Counted from the first letter of the stretch, positions 21,700-32,330 are shown. The stretch is 64,000 nt of DNA from Corydoras sp. C115 (GCA_019802505.1 JAFMOC010000027.1:2697501-2761500), one strand, 5' to 3'. A program made the numbers and translations. Notes: generated from the letters alone by a model not told the origin.

Positions 21700-22050
21700 G
21701 GGGGCGGCATGGTGGCTTAGTGGTTAAGCATGTTCTCCTCTCAGCGCTAGGGATTCCTGGTTCGAATCCCCATCTGGGTGGAGTTTCCATGTTCTCCCCG
21801 TGTCCGCGTGGGTATCCTCCGGGTTCTCCGGTTTCCTCCCACAGTCCAAAAACATGGATCAAGTCAATTGAGTTCTCCAAATTGCCCCATATAGAGTGTG
21901 TTTGTGTGAGTGAGTGTGTGCCCAGTGATAAATTGGCGCCCTGTCCTGGGTGTATCTTCCCAGCGCCCGAAACGTTCTCCCCTGAATGGGCATGGGGAAC
22001 CCCACCGCGACCCTAATAGAGGATAAAGTGGAAGATAATGAATGAATGAA
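21700..22050 (+). repeat. V-SINE-like copy, right arm of an inverted pair
   Basis: Flanked by a 15-bp duplication TAATAATTAATACTA (21685-21699 and 22051-22065). Confidence 0.9.
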
Positions 22051-22092
22051 TAATAATTAATACTACATAATGGGTGTAGTCCAGGAGACTGT

Positions 22093-22281
22093 TTATGTTT
22101 CAGCATGGTGGTGCATAATGAAACGTTCCGCACACAGCCCCGACCTCAACCCCCTAAAAAACCAGTTACATGATACAAGGAGATGTTCCTAAACCATGCC
22201 AATTCATAATATCTATACTGTATGTCATGAAGGCTGGTTTGTCAAAGCCACAAACATAAAATAAAGATACGGAACAAACCA
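22093..22281 (+). mobile_element. Tc1/mariner transposase relic, copy 1
   Basis: The string ACAGCCCCGACCTCAACCCC reads SPDLNPLKNQ, the end of the conserved Tc1-family DLNPIENLW-like motif, preceded by a CAGCATGGTGGTGC stretch typical of these genes. It is broken by stops. A near-identical 188-bp copy lies at 22649-22836. Confidence 0.55.
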
Positions 22282-22303
22282 CCATTCCGCCCACCTCAGG
22301 AAT

Positions 22304-22634
22304 CATTCATTCATTCACTTCCGCTTTGTCCAATATATTAGGGTCACGGGGGAAGGGGGGGTTCCCCATGCCCATCCAGGGGAGAACGTTTCGGGCGCTG
22401 GGAAGATACACCCAGGACAGGGCGCCAATCTATCCCTGGGCAACACTCACTCACACAGGCACACTCTATATGGGGCAATTTGGAGAACTCAATTGACTTG
22501 ATCCATGTTTTTGGACTGTGGGAGGAAACCGGAGAACCCGGAGGAAACTCACGCGGACACGGGGAGAACATGGAAACTCCACCCAGATTGGGATTCGAAG
22601 CAGGAATCCCTAGCGCGGAGAGGAGAACATGCTG
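22304..22634 (-). repeat. V-SINE-like copy between duplicated Tc1 relics
   Basis: It lacks its last head bases; CTTCCGCTTTGTCCAATATA is a tail variant. Confidence 0.8.
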
Positions 22635-22648
22635 AGAACAAACTGGTT

Positions 22649-22836
22649 ATGTTTCAGCATGGTGGTGCATAATGAAACGTTCTGCACACATCCCCGACCT
22701 CAACCCCCTAAAAAACCAGTTACATGATACAAGGAGATGTTCCTAAACCATGCCAATTCATAATATCTATACTGTATGTAATGAAGGCTGGTTTGTCAAA
22801 GCCACAAACATAAAATAAAGATACGGAGCAAACCCA
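22649..22836 (+). mobile_element. Tc1/mariner transposase relic, copy 2
   Basis: A near-exact repeat of 22093-22281 (starting TATGTTTCAGCATGGTGGTG), differing at a few positions. Confidence 0.55.
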
Positions 22837-23031
22837 ACGTGTGTACAGTGCAGTTCCGTACAGTGACAGAATTGCATTCTTTTCCCCTCCATTAAAACTT
22901 CAACGTTCTGCCCAAACCTGAATCAGCACAGAAATGTACCGCGGCTCGTACCGGGCTGCAGATCAGGTTTGGGTTCCTGACAGTTAGAGAGAGCAGCGAA
23001 CGTAATTTAACAATCTGATTCCTGAGGTGGG

Positions 23032-23354
23032 TGGAACGGTGGCTTAGTGGTTTGCATGTTCTCCTTTGAATCCCAATCTGGGTGGAGTTTCATGTTCTCC
23101 CCGTGTCTGTGTGGGTTTCCTCCGGGTTCTCCGGTTTCCTCCCACAGTCCAAAAACATGGATCAAGTCAATTGAGTTCTCCAAATTGCCCCATATAGAGT
23201 GTGTGTGTGAGTGAGTGTGTGCCCAGTGATAGATTGGCGTCCTGTCCTGGGTGTATCTGCCCAGCGCCCGAGATGTTCTCCCCTGGATGGGCATGGGGAA
23301 CCCCCCCCACCGCGACCCTAATATATAGGACAAAGCGGAAGATAATGAATGAAT
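23032..23354 (+). repeat. V-SINE-like copy in a SINE-linker-SINE cassette
   Basis: Flanked by GATTCCTGAGGTGGG at 23017-23031 and 23355-23369. The B-box region is deleted. Confidence 0.88.
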
Positions 23355-23369
23355 GATTCCTGAGGTGGG

Positions 23370-23707
23370 CGGAATGGTGGCTTAGTGTTTAGCATGTTCT
23401 CCTCTTAGTACTAGGGATTCCCGGTTCGAATCCCAATCTGGGTGGAGTCTCCATGTTCTCCCCGTGTCCGCGAGGGTTTCCTCCGGGTTCTCCGGTTTCC
23501 TCCCACAGTCCAAAAACATGGATCAAGTCAATTGAGTTCTCCAAATTGCCCCATATAGAGTGTGTCTGTGTGAGTGAGTGTGTGCCCAGCGATAGATTGC
23601 CCCCCTGTCCTGGGTGTATCTGCCCAGCGCCCGAAACGTTCTCCCCTGGATGGGCCTCCCCGCGACCCTTATAGAGGATAAAGCGGAAGATAATGAATGG
23701 ATGGATG
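23370..23707 (+). repeat. V-SINE-like copy
   Basis: It follows the GATTCCTGAGGTGGG linker directly. The 3' part is missing the GGGGAACCCC segment. Confidence 0.82.
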
Positions 23708-23730
23708 TTTTGCGAGTTGGTAAATATGAG

Positions 23731-24022
23731 GAGGCGGCACGGTGGCTTAGTGTTTAGCATGTTCTCCTCTCAGCGCTAGGGATTCCCGGTTCGAATCCCA
23801 ATCTGGATGGAGATTCATGTTCTCCCTGTGTCTGTGTGGGTTTCCTCCGGGTTCTCCGGTTTCCTCCCACAGTCCAAAAACATGGATCAAGTCAATTGAG
23901 TTCTCCAAATTGCCCCATATAGAGTGTGTCAGTGTGAGTGTGTGTGTGTCCAGTAATAGATTGGCGCCCTGTCCTGGGTGTATCTGCCCCGCGCCCGAAA
24001 CGTTCTCCCATGGATGGGCATG
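23731..24022 (+). repeat. V-SINE-like copy, tail deleted at a candidate exon
   Basis: It ends abruptly at GGATGGGCATG, 9 bp from the candidate exon at 24031-24118. Preceded by the linker TTTTGCGAGTTGGTAAATAT. Confidence 0.82.
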
Positions 24023-24030
24023 ACTCTCAC

Positions 24031-24118
24031 CCGCAGCAGATCTGAAGTTCTGACATGCTGAGTACACCATCCACTGTCAGTCCGCCGCCCTTGCGCTTTA
24101 CAGCAACGATCCATTTCC
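24031..24118 (-). CDS. Candidate internal exon, gene unidentified
   Basis: This is an 88-nt open segment with a strong acceptor (TGTATATTTCTCTTTCAG) and donor (CTGCGG|GTGAGA). It encodes KWIVAVKRKGGGLTVDGVLS followed by MSELQICC, phase 1 in and phase 2 out. The VDGVLSMSEL stretch faintly resembles the second half of an EF-hand loop but lacks the first Asp. I do not recognise the protein. The exon abuts a V-SINE truncated at about 24022. It lies between jag2 and nudt14 on the same strand, so it could be an unannotated gene, a pseudo-exon or a decayed fragment. Confidence 0.3.
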
Positions 24119-24782
24119 CTGAAAGAGAAATATACAGAGTTGAGTTAACCGTTCTCATGTCGAACCACCAGCCAGTCTTCATGATCCAGAAACGTAGAGG
24201 AATGTCATTTTGAAGAGGAAAAATGATTAGTCGGGTGAGGGCAGATTTCCTTTCCGCCCATTACACTGACATTGTGCATATCACATGTTCAGTGGAGCAG
24301 AACATGAGGGCGTCACCTCACACACCTGACGAGGATGTGACCCCCCATACCCTCATCATTACCTGTACATTTTATCTTCTTCCCCGTGCACAGCACTGAG
24401 CCATTTTGGGACAGTGTGGGATTCCTCATTCATTAATATACCGCACATGATGCTCAACATTTAAATATGGGCTGCAGACCAAAGATAAGGATTCAGAAGG
24501 GGTTTTGGGGAAAACATAACCACCCCCCCCCCACACACACACACACACACACACACCCCAATACTCACACGGCAGTAAAAGGTTCCTAGAGTGTGTCTGT
24601 GGAACATTTTGCTTTTACCCTGAAGAGCATCAATCAGGTCCAGCACTGATGTTGGGGGGAGTTCTAATTCATCCCGAGTGTTTGAGATGCAATGCCTTTA
24701 TGGAATGGTCACGGCGGAACAAGAACACCCATCTGGCAACTGATTTTTAATTAAACCACCTGACTTTAGGAATGAGAAAGCA
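24119..24782. other. Unique intergenic DNA
   Basis: A poly-C/(AC)n tract at 24523-24556; nothing else. Confidence 0.4.
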
Positions 24783-24886
24783 GGGGGGTCGGAGTCCTGA
24801 TGCTCATTCAGAGGAAAACGTTAGGGGCGCTGGACACCCAGTACAGGATGTTAATCTATTGCTGGGCATACACTCACTCACTCACT

Positions 24887-24893
<7 letters not shown>
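24783..24893 (-). repeat. Old V-SINE-like fragment
   Basis: Diverged tail half (ATTCAGAGGAAAACGTTAGG, GCTGGGCATACACTCACTCA) leading into (TA)n. Confidence 0.55.
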
Positions 24894-24917
<24 letters not shown>

Positions 24918-24921
<4 letters not shown>

Positions 24922-25263
24922 CGGCACGGTGGCTTAGTGGTTGGCATGTTCTCCTCTCAGCACTAGGGATTCCCGGTTTGAATCCCCATCTGGGTGGAGT
25001 TTCCATGTTCTCCCGGTGTCCGCGTGGGTTTCCTCCGGGTTCTCCGGTTTTCTCCCACAGTCCAAAAGCATGGATTAAGTCAATTGAGTTCTCCAAATTG
25101 CCCCATGTAGAGTGTGTCAGTGTGAGTGAGTGTGTTCCCAGCGATGGATTGGCGTCCTGTCCTGGGTGTCTGCCTAGCGCCTGAAACGTTCTCCCCTGGA
25201 TGGGCATGGGGAACCCCCCTGCAACCCTAATATATTGGACAAAGTGGAAGATAATGAATGAAT
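24918..25263 (+). repeat. V-SINE-like copy after (TA)n
   Basis: The head starts directly after a (TA)n run (24889-24917), and GATTCCTGAGGTGGG follows its tail (25264-25278). Confidence 0.85.
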
Positions 25264-25278
25264 GATTCCTGAGGTGGG

Positions 25279-25607
25279 CTGGAATGGTGGCTTAGTGTTT
25301 AGCATGTTCTCCTCTCAGCACTAGGGATTCCCGGTTCGAATCCCAATCTGGGTGGAGTCTCCATGTTCTCCCCGTGTCCGCATGGGCTTCTTCCGGGTTC
25401 TCCGGTTTCCTCCCACAGTCCAAAAACATGGATCAAGTCAATTGACTTCTCCAAATTGCCCCATATAGAGTGTGTCAGTGTGAGTGAGTGTGTCCCCAGC
25501 GATGGATTGGCATCCTGTCCTGGGTGTATCTGCCCAGTGCCCGAAACGTTCTCCCATGGATGGGCATGGGGAACCCCCCCCATCCCGGACTCTAGTCCTC
25601 AGTACAG
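25279..25607 (+). repeat. V-SINE-like copy with diverged tail
   Basis: The 3' end reads GGACTCTAGTCCTCAGTACA instead of the family tail. Confidence 0.8.
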
Positions 25608-26079
25608 GATAAAGCTGAAGATGAGACGAGGTTGATTACAATAGAAAAGCAAAGTTCCCCAGAATTAAATCCACTTCATCTACAATCTGATTCGAGCTGA
25701 ATGAGGTTATAGTGTTGATAAACAGTAGAACAGGAGAACGGAGGTTAGCGTGACAGCACGGTCAGTTTGGTCAGCTGTATAGTGCAGAGATCGTGTGTAA
25801 TACACAGCGTCGGGGCTCTTCCACACCCCGGCCCGTCTCTTGTTTTGTTTTCTGCAGGAGCAGGTGCAGACAGTAGCACACAATCAGCTTTACAATTAAG
25901 CTTTGCACAATAGACCCGATCAGGCTCGACTCCAGGGCCAGCGAAAGGTCACGGCGGAGTTCACAAAGGCCAGGTCCGTGGTGTAGGTGCTGCAGCAACA
26001 TGTCGGAGACTCGACTCCTCAGATTAATAATAAAGAGGCGAGCACAGCTGCAGGAAAAAGTGTTGCATTCAGATACCAT
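25608..26079. other. Unique segment with long minus-strand open frame
   Basis: A frame open over 25771-26118 gives a Leu-rich stretch (LSLALESSLIGSIVQSLIVK). A plus-strand acceptor-like TTTTGTTTTCTGCAG is at 25843-25857. Neither makes a convincing exon. Confidence 0.25.
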
Positions 26080-26205
26080 CCATCCATTATCTCCCGCTTT
26101 ATCCTCTATTAGGGCCATGGGGGGGGGTTCCTCATGCCCATCCAGGGGAGAACGTTTCGGGCGCTGGGCAGATACACCCAGGACAGGGGGGCAATCTATT
26201 TAAAA
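26080..26205 (-). repeat. V-SINE-like copy, head-truncated
   Basis: Only the tail ~125 bp remain, ending at GGGGGGCAATCTATT. Confidence 0.78.
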
Positions 26206-26238
26206 GTTTAATAATTTTTTATATTTTGTTTTTCAGGT

Positions 26239-26568
26239 AGGTGGCTTAGTGGTTAGCACGTTCTCCTCTCAGCACTAGGGATTCCCGGTTCGATTCCCCA
26301 TCTGGGTGGAGTTTCCATGTTCTCCCCGTGTCGGCGTGGGTTTCCTCCGGGTTCTCCGGTTTCCTCCCACAGTCCAAAAACATGGTTCAAGTCAATTGAA
26401 TTCTCAAAATTGAGTGTGTCTGTGTGAGTGAGTGTGTGCCCAGCGATGGATTGGCGCCCTGTCCTGGGTCTATCTGCCCAGCGCCCGAGACGTTCTCCCC
26501 TGGATGGGCATGGGGAACCCCACCGCGACCCTAATAGAGGATAAAGCGGGAGATAATGAATGAATGAA
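26239..26568 (+). repeat. V-SINE-like copy with target duplication
   Basis: Flanked by TGTTTTTCAGGT at 26227-26238 and 26569-26580. The head is slightly truncated. Confidence 0.9.
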
Positions 26569-26927
26569 TGTTTTTCAGGTTTAATGAGGATCTTCTGACC
26601 GACTCGGACTCTATCAGAATATCAGTTCATGTATTAATGACATTTAAAAAAAGGGAAATATTAAAATATGTATCGACTTTACAGTTAAAGCAAAATCCAG
26701 GACTGATTTGGTGATTTCCCCTCATTCCCTTTGACTTACTGAACTCTCTCTGACCCTCAGGACGGATGTGGAAGTCTAAATAGAGGAGGATGAAAACAAA
26801 CCCCGCAGACGAGCGGCAGCATCAGTAGTAGGATATCCTGGATGAGTGCAGAGGAGGGCGTTCGAGTAGCCCAGACATGCGGAGTCTGATACACGATGAA
26901 CCCAGAGAATGATGCCATTACAGGATT

Positions 26928-27270
26928 CATTCATTCATTATCTCCCGCTTTATCCTCTACTAGGGTCGCGGGGGGTTCCCCATGCCCATCCAGGGGAGAA
27001 CGTCTCGGGCGCTGGGCAGATAGACCCAGGACCGGGACGCCAATCCATCACTGGACACACACTCACTCACTCAAACACACTCTATATGGGGCAATTTGGA
27101 GAACTCAATTGACTTGATCCATGTTTTTAGACTGTGGGAGGAAACCGGAGAACCCGGAGGAAACCCACGCAGACACGGGGAGAACATGGAAACTCCACCC
27201 AGATGGGGATTCGAACCGGGAATCCCTAGTGCTGAGAGGAGAACATGCTAAACCACTAAGCCACCGTGCC
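26928..27270 (-). repeat. V-SINE-like copy with target duplication
   Basis: Flanked by GCCATTACAGGATT at 26914-26927 and 27271-27284. Confidence 0.9.
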
Positions 27271-27357
27271 GCCATTACAGGATTGATCCTTAAATTCTCA
27301 TTAACGCTGTTCTGAGGTAAACTCAATGATGTGAATGAAAATCTCTTAAGATTTGAT

Positions 27358-27653
27358 CACGTTCTCCTCTCAGCGAGGAGTTTCCATGTTTTCCCCGTGT
27401 CTGCGTGGGTTTCCTCCGGGTTCTCCGGTTTCCTCCCACAGTCCAAAAACATGGATCAAGTCAATTGAATTCTCTAAATTGCCCCATAAAGAGTGTGTCT
27501 GTGTGAGTGAGTGTGTGCCCAGTGATAGATTGGCGCCCTGTCCTGGGTCTATCTGCCCAGCGCCTGAGATGTTCTCCCCTGGATGGGCATGGGGAACCCC
27601 ACCGCGACCCTAATAGAGGATAAAGCGGGAGATAATGAATGAATGAATGAATG
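27358..27653 (+). repeat. V-SINE-like copy, head partly deleted
   Basis: It starts at CACGTTCTCCTCTCAGC and lacks the B box. It forms an inverted pair with 26928-27270. Confidence 0.8.
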
Positions 27654-28227
27654 TTCGGTGTTAATTCAATATTATAGACAATAATAATAACAGATGTGTT
27701 TCTTAACTAGCAAAGGTAAACAGAAAGAGAGCCAGCAGACATACTGCTCCATCAGGAGGAGGGCTGGACGTTTGGACGGCTCTCAGATGATAGTGAGTGG
27801 ACAATTAGCTCATGTTCTCTGTCCTTGTGTAGCCACCGTGCCCTCATTTGCATACAGATGGGCAGTGTGGTGGAATCATATTATGTGTCCTCCCTCTTTT
27901 TGTCTGTGGATCACTACTCCAGAGGTGGGCACAATGCATGGTGCACTTCAAAGGGCCGGTCACACCTGGGAGTGCTGGGAGAAAGGGGGCGGCCGCCCGT
28001 GGCCGGCCGCACAGATGGCCTCTCGCACTGGCGTACAATAGCCGAGCTGTAAGTGGTCCACGTGTCGGATTACACTTTAAACTACTTGGGAACCTCTATC
28101 CACCTCGTATGGTCCACCAGAAGATGCTGAAGCTTCAACTTCACTACCTCATCGCTAACAAGTTCTGTTTACTTCAAATTCACAACAAAAAATATCAGTT
28201 TGACTTAACATGTTAAGTTCTGTTATA
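27654..28227. other. Unique intergenic DNA
   Basis: Includes an octamer-like ATTTGCAT (27846-27853) and a GC-rich GGCGGCCGCCCGTGGCCGGC patch. No gene. Confidence 0.35.
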
Positions 28228-28330
28228 AACAGGTAGATCCCATTCTTAAATCTGATTGGCTGAGCCGTCTGTCCAGCTGTGACATTATAGACAATAACAC
28301 ACACCTCTGAGCACCTTTGTATCAATGAGT
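28228..28330 (+). repeat. Interspersed repeat with GATTGGCTGAGCCGTCTGTC motif
   Basis: It is matched in inverted orientation at about 61300-61400 (GACAGACGGCTCAGCCAATC) and partially at 31105-31145. Possibly a MITE fragment. Confidence 0.5.
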
Positions 28331-28361
28331 TATATACAATACATACTTTAAATCCATACAT

Positions 28362-28633
28362 TCATCCATTATCTTCTGCTTTATCCTCGACTAGGGTTGC
28401 GGGTGCCCATCCAGGGGACCAATCTATCGCTGGGCACACACTCACACAAACACACTCTATATGGGGCAATTTGGGGAATTCAATTGACTTGATCCATGTT
28501 TTTGGACTGTAGGAGGAAACCAGAGAACCCGGAGGAAACCCACACGGACATGGGGAGAACATAGAAACTCCACCCAGATGGGGATTCGAACTGGGAATCC
28601 CTAGTGCTGAGAGGAGAACATGCTAAACGCTAA
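28362..28633 (-). repeat. V-SINE-like copy with internal deletion
   Basis: The tail jumps from GGGTGCCCATCCAGGGGA to CCAATCTATCGCTGG. Confidence 0.8.
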
Positions 28634-28665
28634 ATATATACGCATATATATGTACACACACTATT

Positions 28666-28766
28666 GGGTGCAATTAAAAGCATGCATTTCACCTTGTACC
28701 ATGGAAACTTGAAAATTTGAACTGCTGAGAGGAGAACATGCTAACCACTAAGCCCCCGTGCCGTCC
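28666..28766 (-). repeat. Old V-SINE-like head fragment
   Basis: Diverged; ends GCTAACCACTAAGCCCCCGT. Confidence 0.55.
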
Positions 28767-28979
28767 TATTACTTTAAATCATATAATAGAAATTAAAATA
28801 AACGAAACCTGTTACGTCTTTTTTATAAACGGTGTTCTGGAATTTGGCCACACAGATGGCCGTTTTGAACCGTTAGAGAAACCGGAATCCTGTTACTCAG
28901 CGACCGACGTTCACTTTAAAAACCCGACTAAATAATTTTTGAAATGTGGAATTATTTAATACGTTAATATAATTAAGGT

Positions 28980-29119
28980 CTGCCCAGCGATGGATTGGCG
29001 TCCTGTCCTGGGTCTATCTACCCAGCGCCCGAAACGTTCTCCCCTGGATGGGCATGGGGAACCCCCCCCCCCACCGCGACCCTAATAGAGGATAAAGCGG
29101 AAGATAATGAATGAATGAA
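28980..29119 (+). repeat. V-SINE-like copy, 5'-truncated
   Basis: Only the 3' 140 bp are present. AATTAAGGTC before and after suggests a truncated insertion. Confidence 0.82.
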
Positions 29120-29273
29120 CAATTAAGGTCAGTCTGTGATTCAGATCTTTATTCGGCCTTCAGAGGAGGCTTTGAAGGTCCTGATGGTCCCCGGCTGATT
29201 CGAAATGAATGGGAACGCCAACTTTAAACCTTTGTATCCAGCATAATTATTATCTATCATTTAATTTCTCTTT

Positions 29274-29620
29274 GGCGGCACGGTGGCTTAGTGTTTAGCA
29301 CGTTCTCCTCTCAGCTGTAGGGATTCCCGGTACGAATCCCCATCTGGGTGGAGTTTCCATGTTCTCCCCGTGTCCGCGTGAGTTTCCTCCGGGTTCTCCG
29401 GTTTCCTCCCACAGTCCAAAAACATGGATCAAGTCAATTGAGTTCTCCAAATTGCCCCAAATAGAGTGTGTCTGTGTGAGTGAGTGTGTGCCCAGCGATG
29501 GATTGGCGTCCTGTCCTGGGTGTATCTGCCCAGCGCCCGAGACGTTCTTCCCTGGATGGACATGGGGGAACCCCCCCACCCCCGACCCTAATAGAGGATA
29601 AAGCGGAAGATAATGAATGA
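29274..29620 (+). repeat. V-SINE-like copy
   Basis: Full length. The linker AATTAAGGTCAGT-TGTGATT follows, as it does the copy ending at 29119. Confidence 0.85.
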
Positions 29621-29661
29621 ATGAACAATTAAGGTCAGTTTGTGATTCAGATCTTTTTTTT

Positions 29662-29965
29662 TAGGGATTCCCGGTTCGAATCCCCATCTGGGTGGAGTTT
29701 CCATGTTCTCCCCGTGTGCGCGTGGGTTTCCTCCGGGTTCTCCGGTTTCCTCCCACAGTCCAAAAACATGGATCAAGTCAATAGAATTCTAAAAATTGCC
29801 CCATATAGAGTGTGTCTGTGTGAGTGAATGTGTGTCCAGTGATAGATTGGCGCCCTGTCCTGGGTCTATCTGCCCAGCGCCCGAGACGTTCTCCCCTGGA
29901 TGGGCATGGGGAACCCCCCCACCCCCCTAATAGAGGATAAAGTGGGATATAATGAATGGCTGAAT
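29662..29965 (+). repeat. V-SINE-like copy, head-truncated
   Basis: It starts at AGGGATTCCCGGTTCGAATC after a T-run; the A box is lost and the B box kept. Confidence 0.82.
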
Positions 29966-30488
29966 AATTTCTCTTTGGTTTTCCAAGAGTGCAGGAAACA
30001 ACAACTGAACTACTCGTGATTCAAAAAGTGAAACGAGTCAGCGTCAGGCGTCCACATAGTTTTGGAGTCCTTCCCTAAAGCGACCATAATTTAAAGCTTA
30101 GAATTGTGTGTGTGTATATAAAGAGCTGAATAAGCCCTGAAGCCAGTCTTCAGTAGTTCAGCACCTTCTTCAGTGCTGTATTATGGGATGTGGTGTGCTC
30201 TGCTGTGAAGGGGCATTTTAACTTCAGATCTTTCCCTCCCGTCTGTTTGCAGATGCTAACCCCGACATGCACAGAGACAGGAAGTCATGCATCGCCCCCG
30301 ACACCCGGAGGGGGTGTGCTGCGACCTGTAACCATCATATTCCTCGGTAAAACGTCTGGAAGAACGCGGCGAGGCTGGAGGAATGCAGAAGGTGGTTCAA
30401 AGTCAAGACTGATCAAGTCACACACTCGTGAAAACGTCGGCCTCTGAGTTCGGCTTTACAAGTTTAGAAATGCACGCGCTGCTGATAC
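29966..30488. other. Unique intergenic DNA
   Basis: A plus-strand acceptor-like tract ends at 30252, before a frame reading ANPDMHRDRKSCIAPDTRRG. A competing open frame makes it undecidable. Confidence 0.3.
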
Positions 30489-30555
30489 CTTTCACTGCCT
30501 CCAGAAAGCCATTACGCTGACGTTCCGCTTCCTGTCGGCTTCGTGACGGGTTCTC
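30489..30555 (-). CDS. Candidate internal exon, gene unidentified
   Basis: This is a 67-nt segment with acceptor TTCTATCTTAAAG and donor GAAAG|GTATCA. It encodes ENPSRSRQEAERQRNGFLEA-VK in phase 0 to 1, a charged, helix-prone sequence in locally unique DNA. It could belong with the 24031-24118 exon to one minus-strand gene, although no linking exons are seen. Short length makes chance quite possible. Confidence 0.22.
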
Positions 30556-30718
30556 CTTTAAGATAGAACACAGGGATGACCCCGCATTAACACTGATCAA
30601 CCAGAATCAGTTAAATAATAAATACATACCTGTTGTAATATGTGTCTAATACAGGTGGTGGCGTAGTGCGTTCTCCACACAGTCCATGGTGAATTAGCTG
30701 CTCTAAATTGCCCCACTC

Positions 30719-31084
30719 GGGCGGCACGGTGGCTTAGTGGTTTGGCATGTTCTCCTCTCAGCTCTAGGGATTCCCAGTTCGAATCCCCAACTGGGTGGAG
30801 TTTCCATGTTCTCCCCGTGTCCGCATGGGTTTCCTCCGGGTTCTCCGGTTTTCTCCCACAGTCCAAAAACATGGATCAAGTCAACTGAGTTCTCAAAAGT
30901 TGCCCCATAGAGTGTGTGTATATGTGCGTGTCTGTGTGAGTGTGTGCCCAGCAATAGGTTGGCTCCCTGTCCTGGGTGTATCTGCCCAGCGCCCGAAACG
31001 TTCTCCCCTGGATGGGCATGGGGAACCCCACCGCGACCCTAATAGAGGATAAAGTGGAAGATAATAGATGGATGAATGAATGAA
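30719..31084 (+). repeat. V-SINE-like copy
   Basis: Full length. About 65 bp of older SINE-like sequence precede it (30655-30715). Confidence 0.83.
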
Positions 31085-31149
31085 CAAATGGGTAGTTATG
31101 GTCCTTAAATCTGATTGGCTGAGCTGTTAGAGCAGCCGTGACAATAATT

Positions 31150-31478
31150 CATTCATTCATTACCTTCCGCTTTATCCTCTATTAGGGTCGCGGTGGGGTT
31201 CCCCATGCCCATCCAGGGGAGAACGTCTCGGGCGCTGGGCAGATACACCCAGGACAGGACACCAAACTATCACTGGACACACACTCACTCACACACACAC
31301 TCTATATGGGGCAAATTTGGAGAACTCAATTGACTTGATCCATGTTTTTGGACTGTGGGAGGAAACCGGAGAACCCGGAGGAAACCCACGCCGACACGGG
31401 GAGAACATGGAAACTCCACCCAGATGGGTATTAGAACCGGGGATCCCTAGCGCTGAGAGGAGAACATGATAAACACTA
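31150..31478 (-). repeat. V-SINE-like copy, head-truncated
   Basis: It ends at GAACATGATAAACACTAA and pairs in inverted orientation with 30719-31084 (spacer about 65 bp). Confidence 0.83.
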
Positions 31479-32109
31479 ATTATAAACATAATAAATGCAT
31501 TTCTAGGACACAGCATACAGTTGACGTGTTCTGTATTAGAACATATAGAGTAAAGAGACACAGGGTTTCTAAAGTAAAAAAAAAAAAAGCCCCAAATTTC
31601 TCAAAACTCTTTAACATTATTTTTATTTCACACTCAAGCCGGATCGATATAATACAGATCGTACACATGCGATGTTTCAGAATGCAATGCACCATGACAT
31701 GAATAAATACATATGAAGAAAGGAAACATACACAGCTCTACTGTACTGGAACTCCAACCCAACCATCGATTGCTTTTTAGCTTTATATTTTTAAGGAGGC
31801 TGATAAACCACCCGCAGAACTCCATCAGACACTTTAATAACGAACAAGAGTGCAAGAAAAAACGGCTTTCCTATGCTAATGAGCGTGTATGCAGTACGTA
31901 ATACAGTATATACCTGTTCCTGCAAGTGATAGAACCAAGAGGTGTGGTTATAAAGTTATGATTAGAATATAATTATAAGTCATAATGCATTTCACATGTT
32001 TCTAGTTATTATTTCAATACTGTGATGATAAGTACATCATAAGTAGCGGCATCTGCAATGATGTCACTTATTAGAATCTATAAAGCAGATTAAAGACGTT
32101 TTAGTTTTA

Positions 32110-32330
32110 GTGGGGGTGTGGTAGTTCAGTGGTCAGGGCATTGGGCTGCCAATCTGAAGGTTGGCTGTACAAATCCCAGGTCCACTGAAGTTACCAATGT
32201 GGGTTCTTGAGCAAGACCCTTGACCCTCATTGCTCAGGGATGTTGTGATGAACCCTGTGCTCACCTTGTAAGTGGCTTTGGATAAAAGCGTCCAATAAAT
32301 GACCAAATGTAATGTAAATGTAAATGTAGT
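32110..32330 (+). repeat. SINE-2 copy
   Basis: Full length. The A-box region GTGGTAGTTCAGTGGTCAGG is diverged and the B box is damaged (CTGTACAAATCC). Ends AATGTAAATGTAAATG. Confidence 0.8.

Noticed and set aside
21720..22016. A recurring 'protein family' of 60-130 residues with MFSPCPRGFPPGSPVSSHSP and similar or SIWGNLENSIDLIHVFGLWE
   Set aside because: These are translations of the V-SINE central block and tail in various frames, on both strands. Their conservation is nucleotide-level repeat identity, and copies are broken freely by indels.
30253..30346. Plus-strand exon candidate reading ANPDMHRDRKSCIAPDTRRG
   Set aside because: The acceptor is good, but the donor is ordinary and a second frame stays open for 85 codons. 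There is no way to choose, so I leave it as a note.
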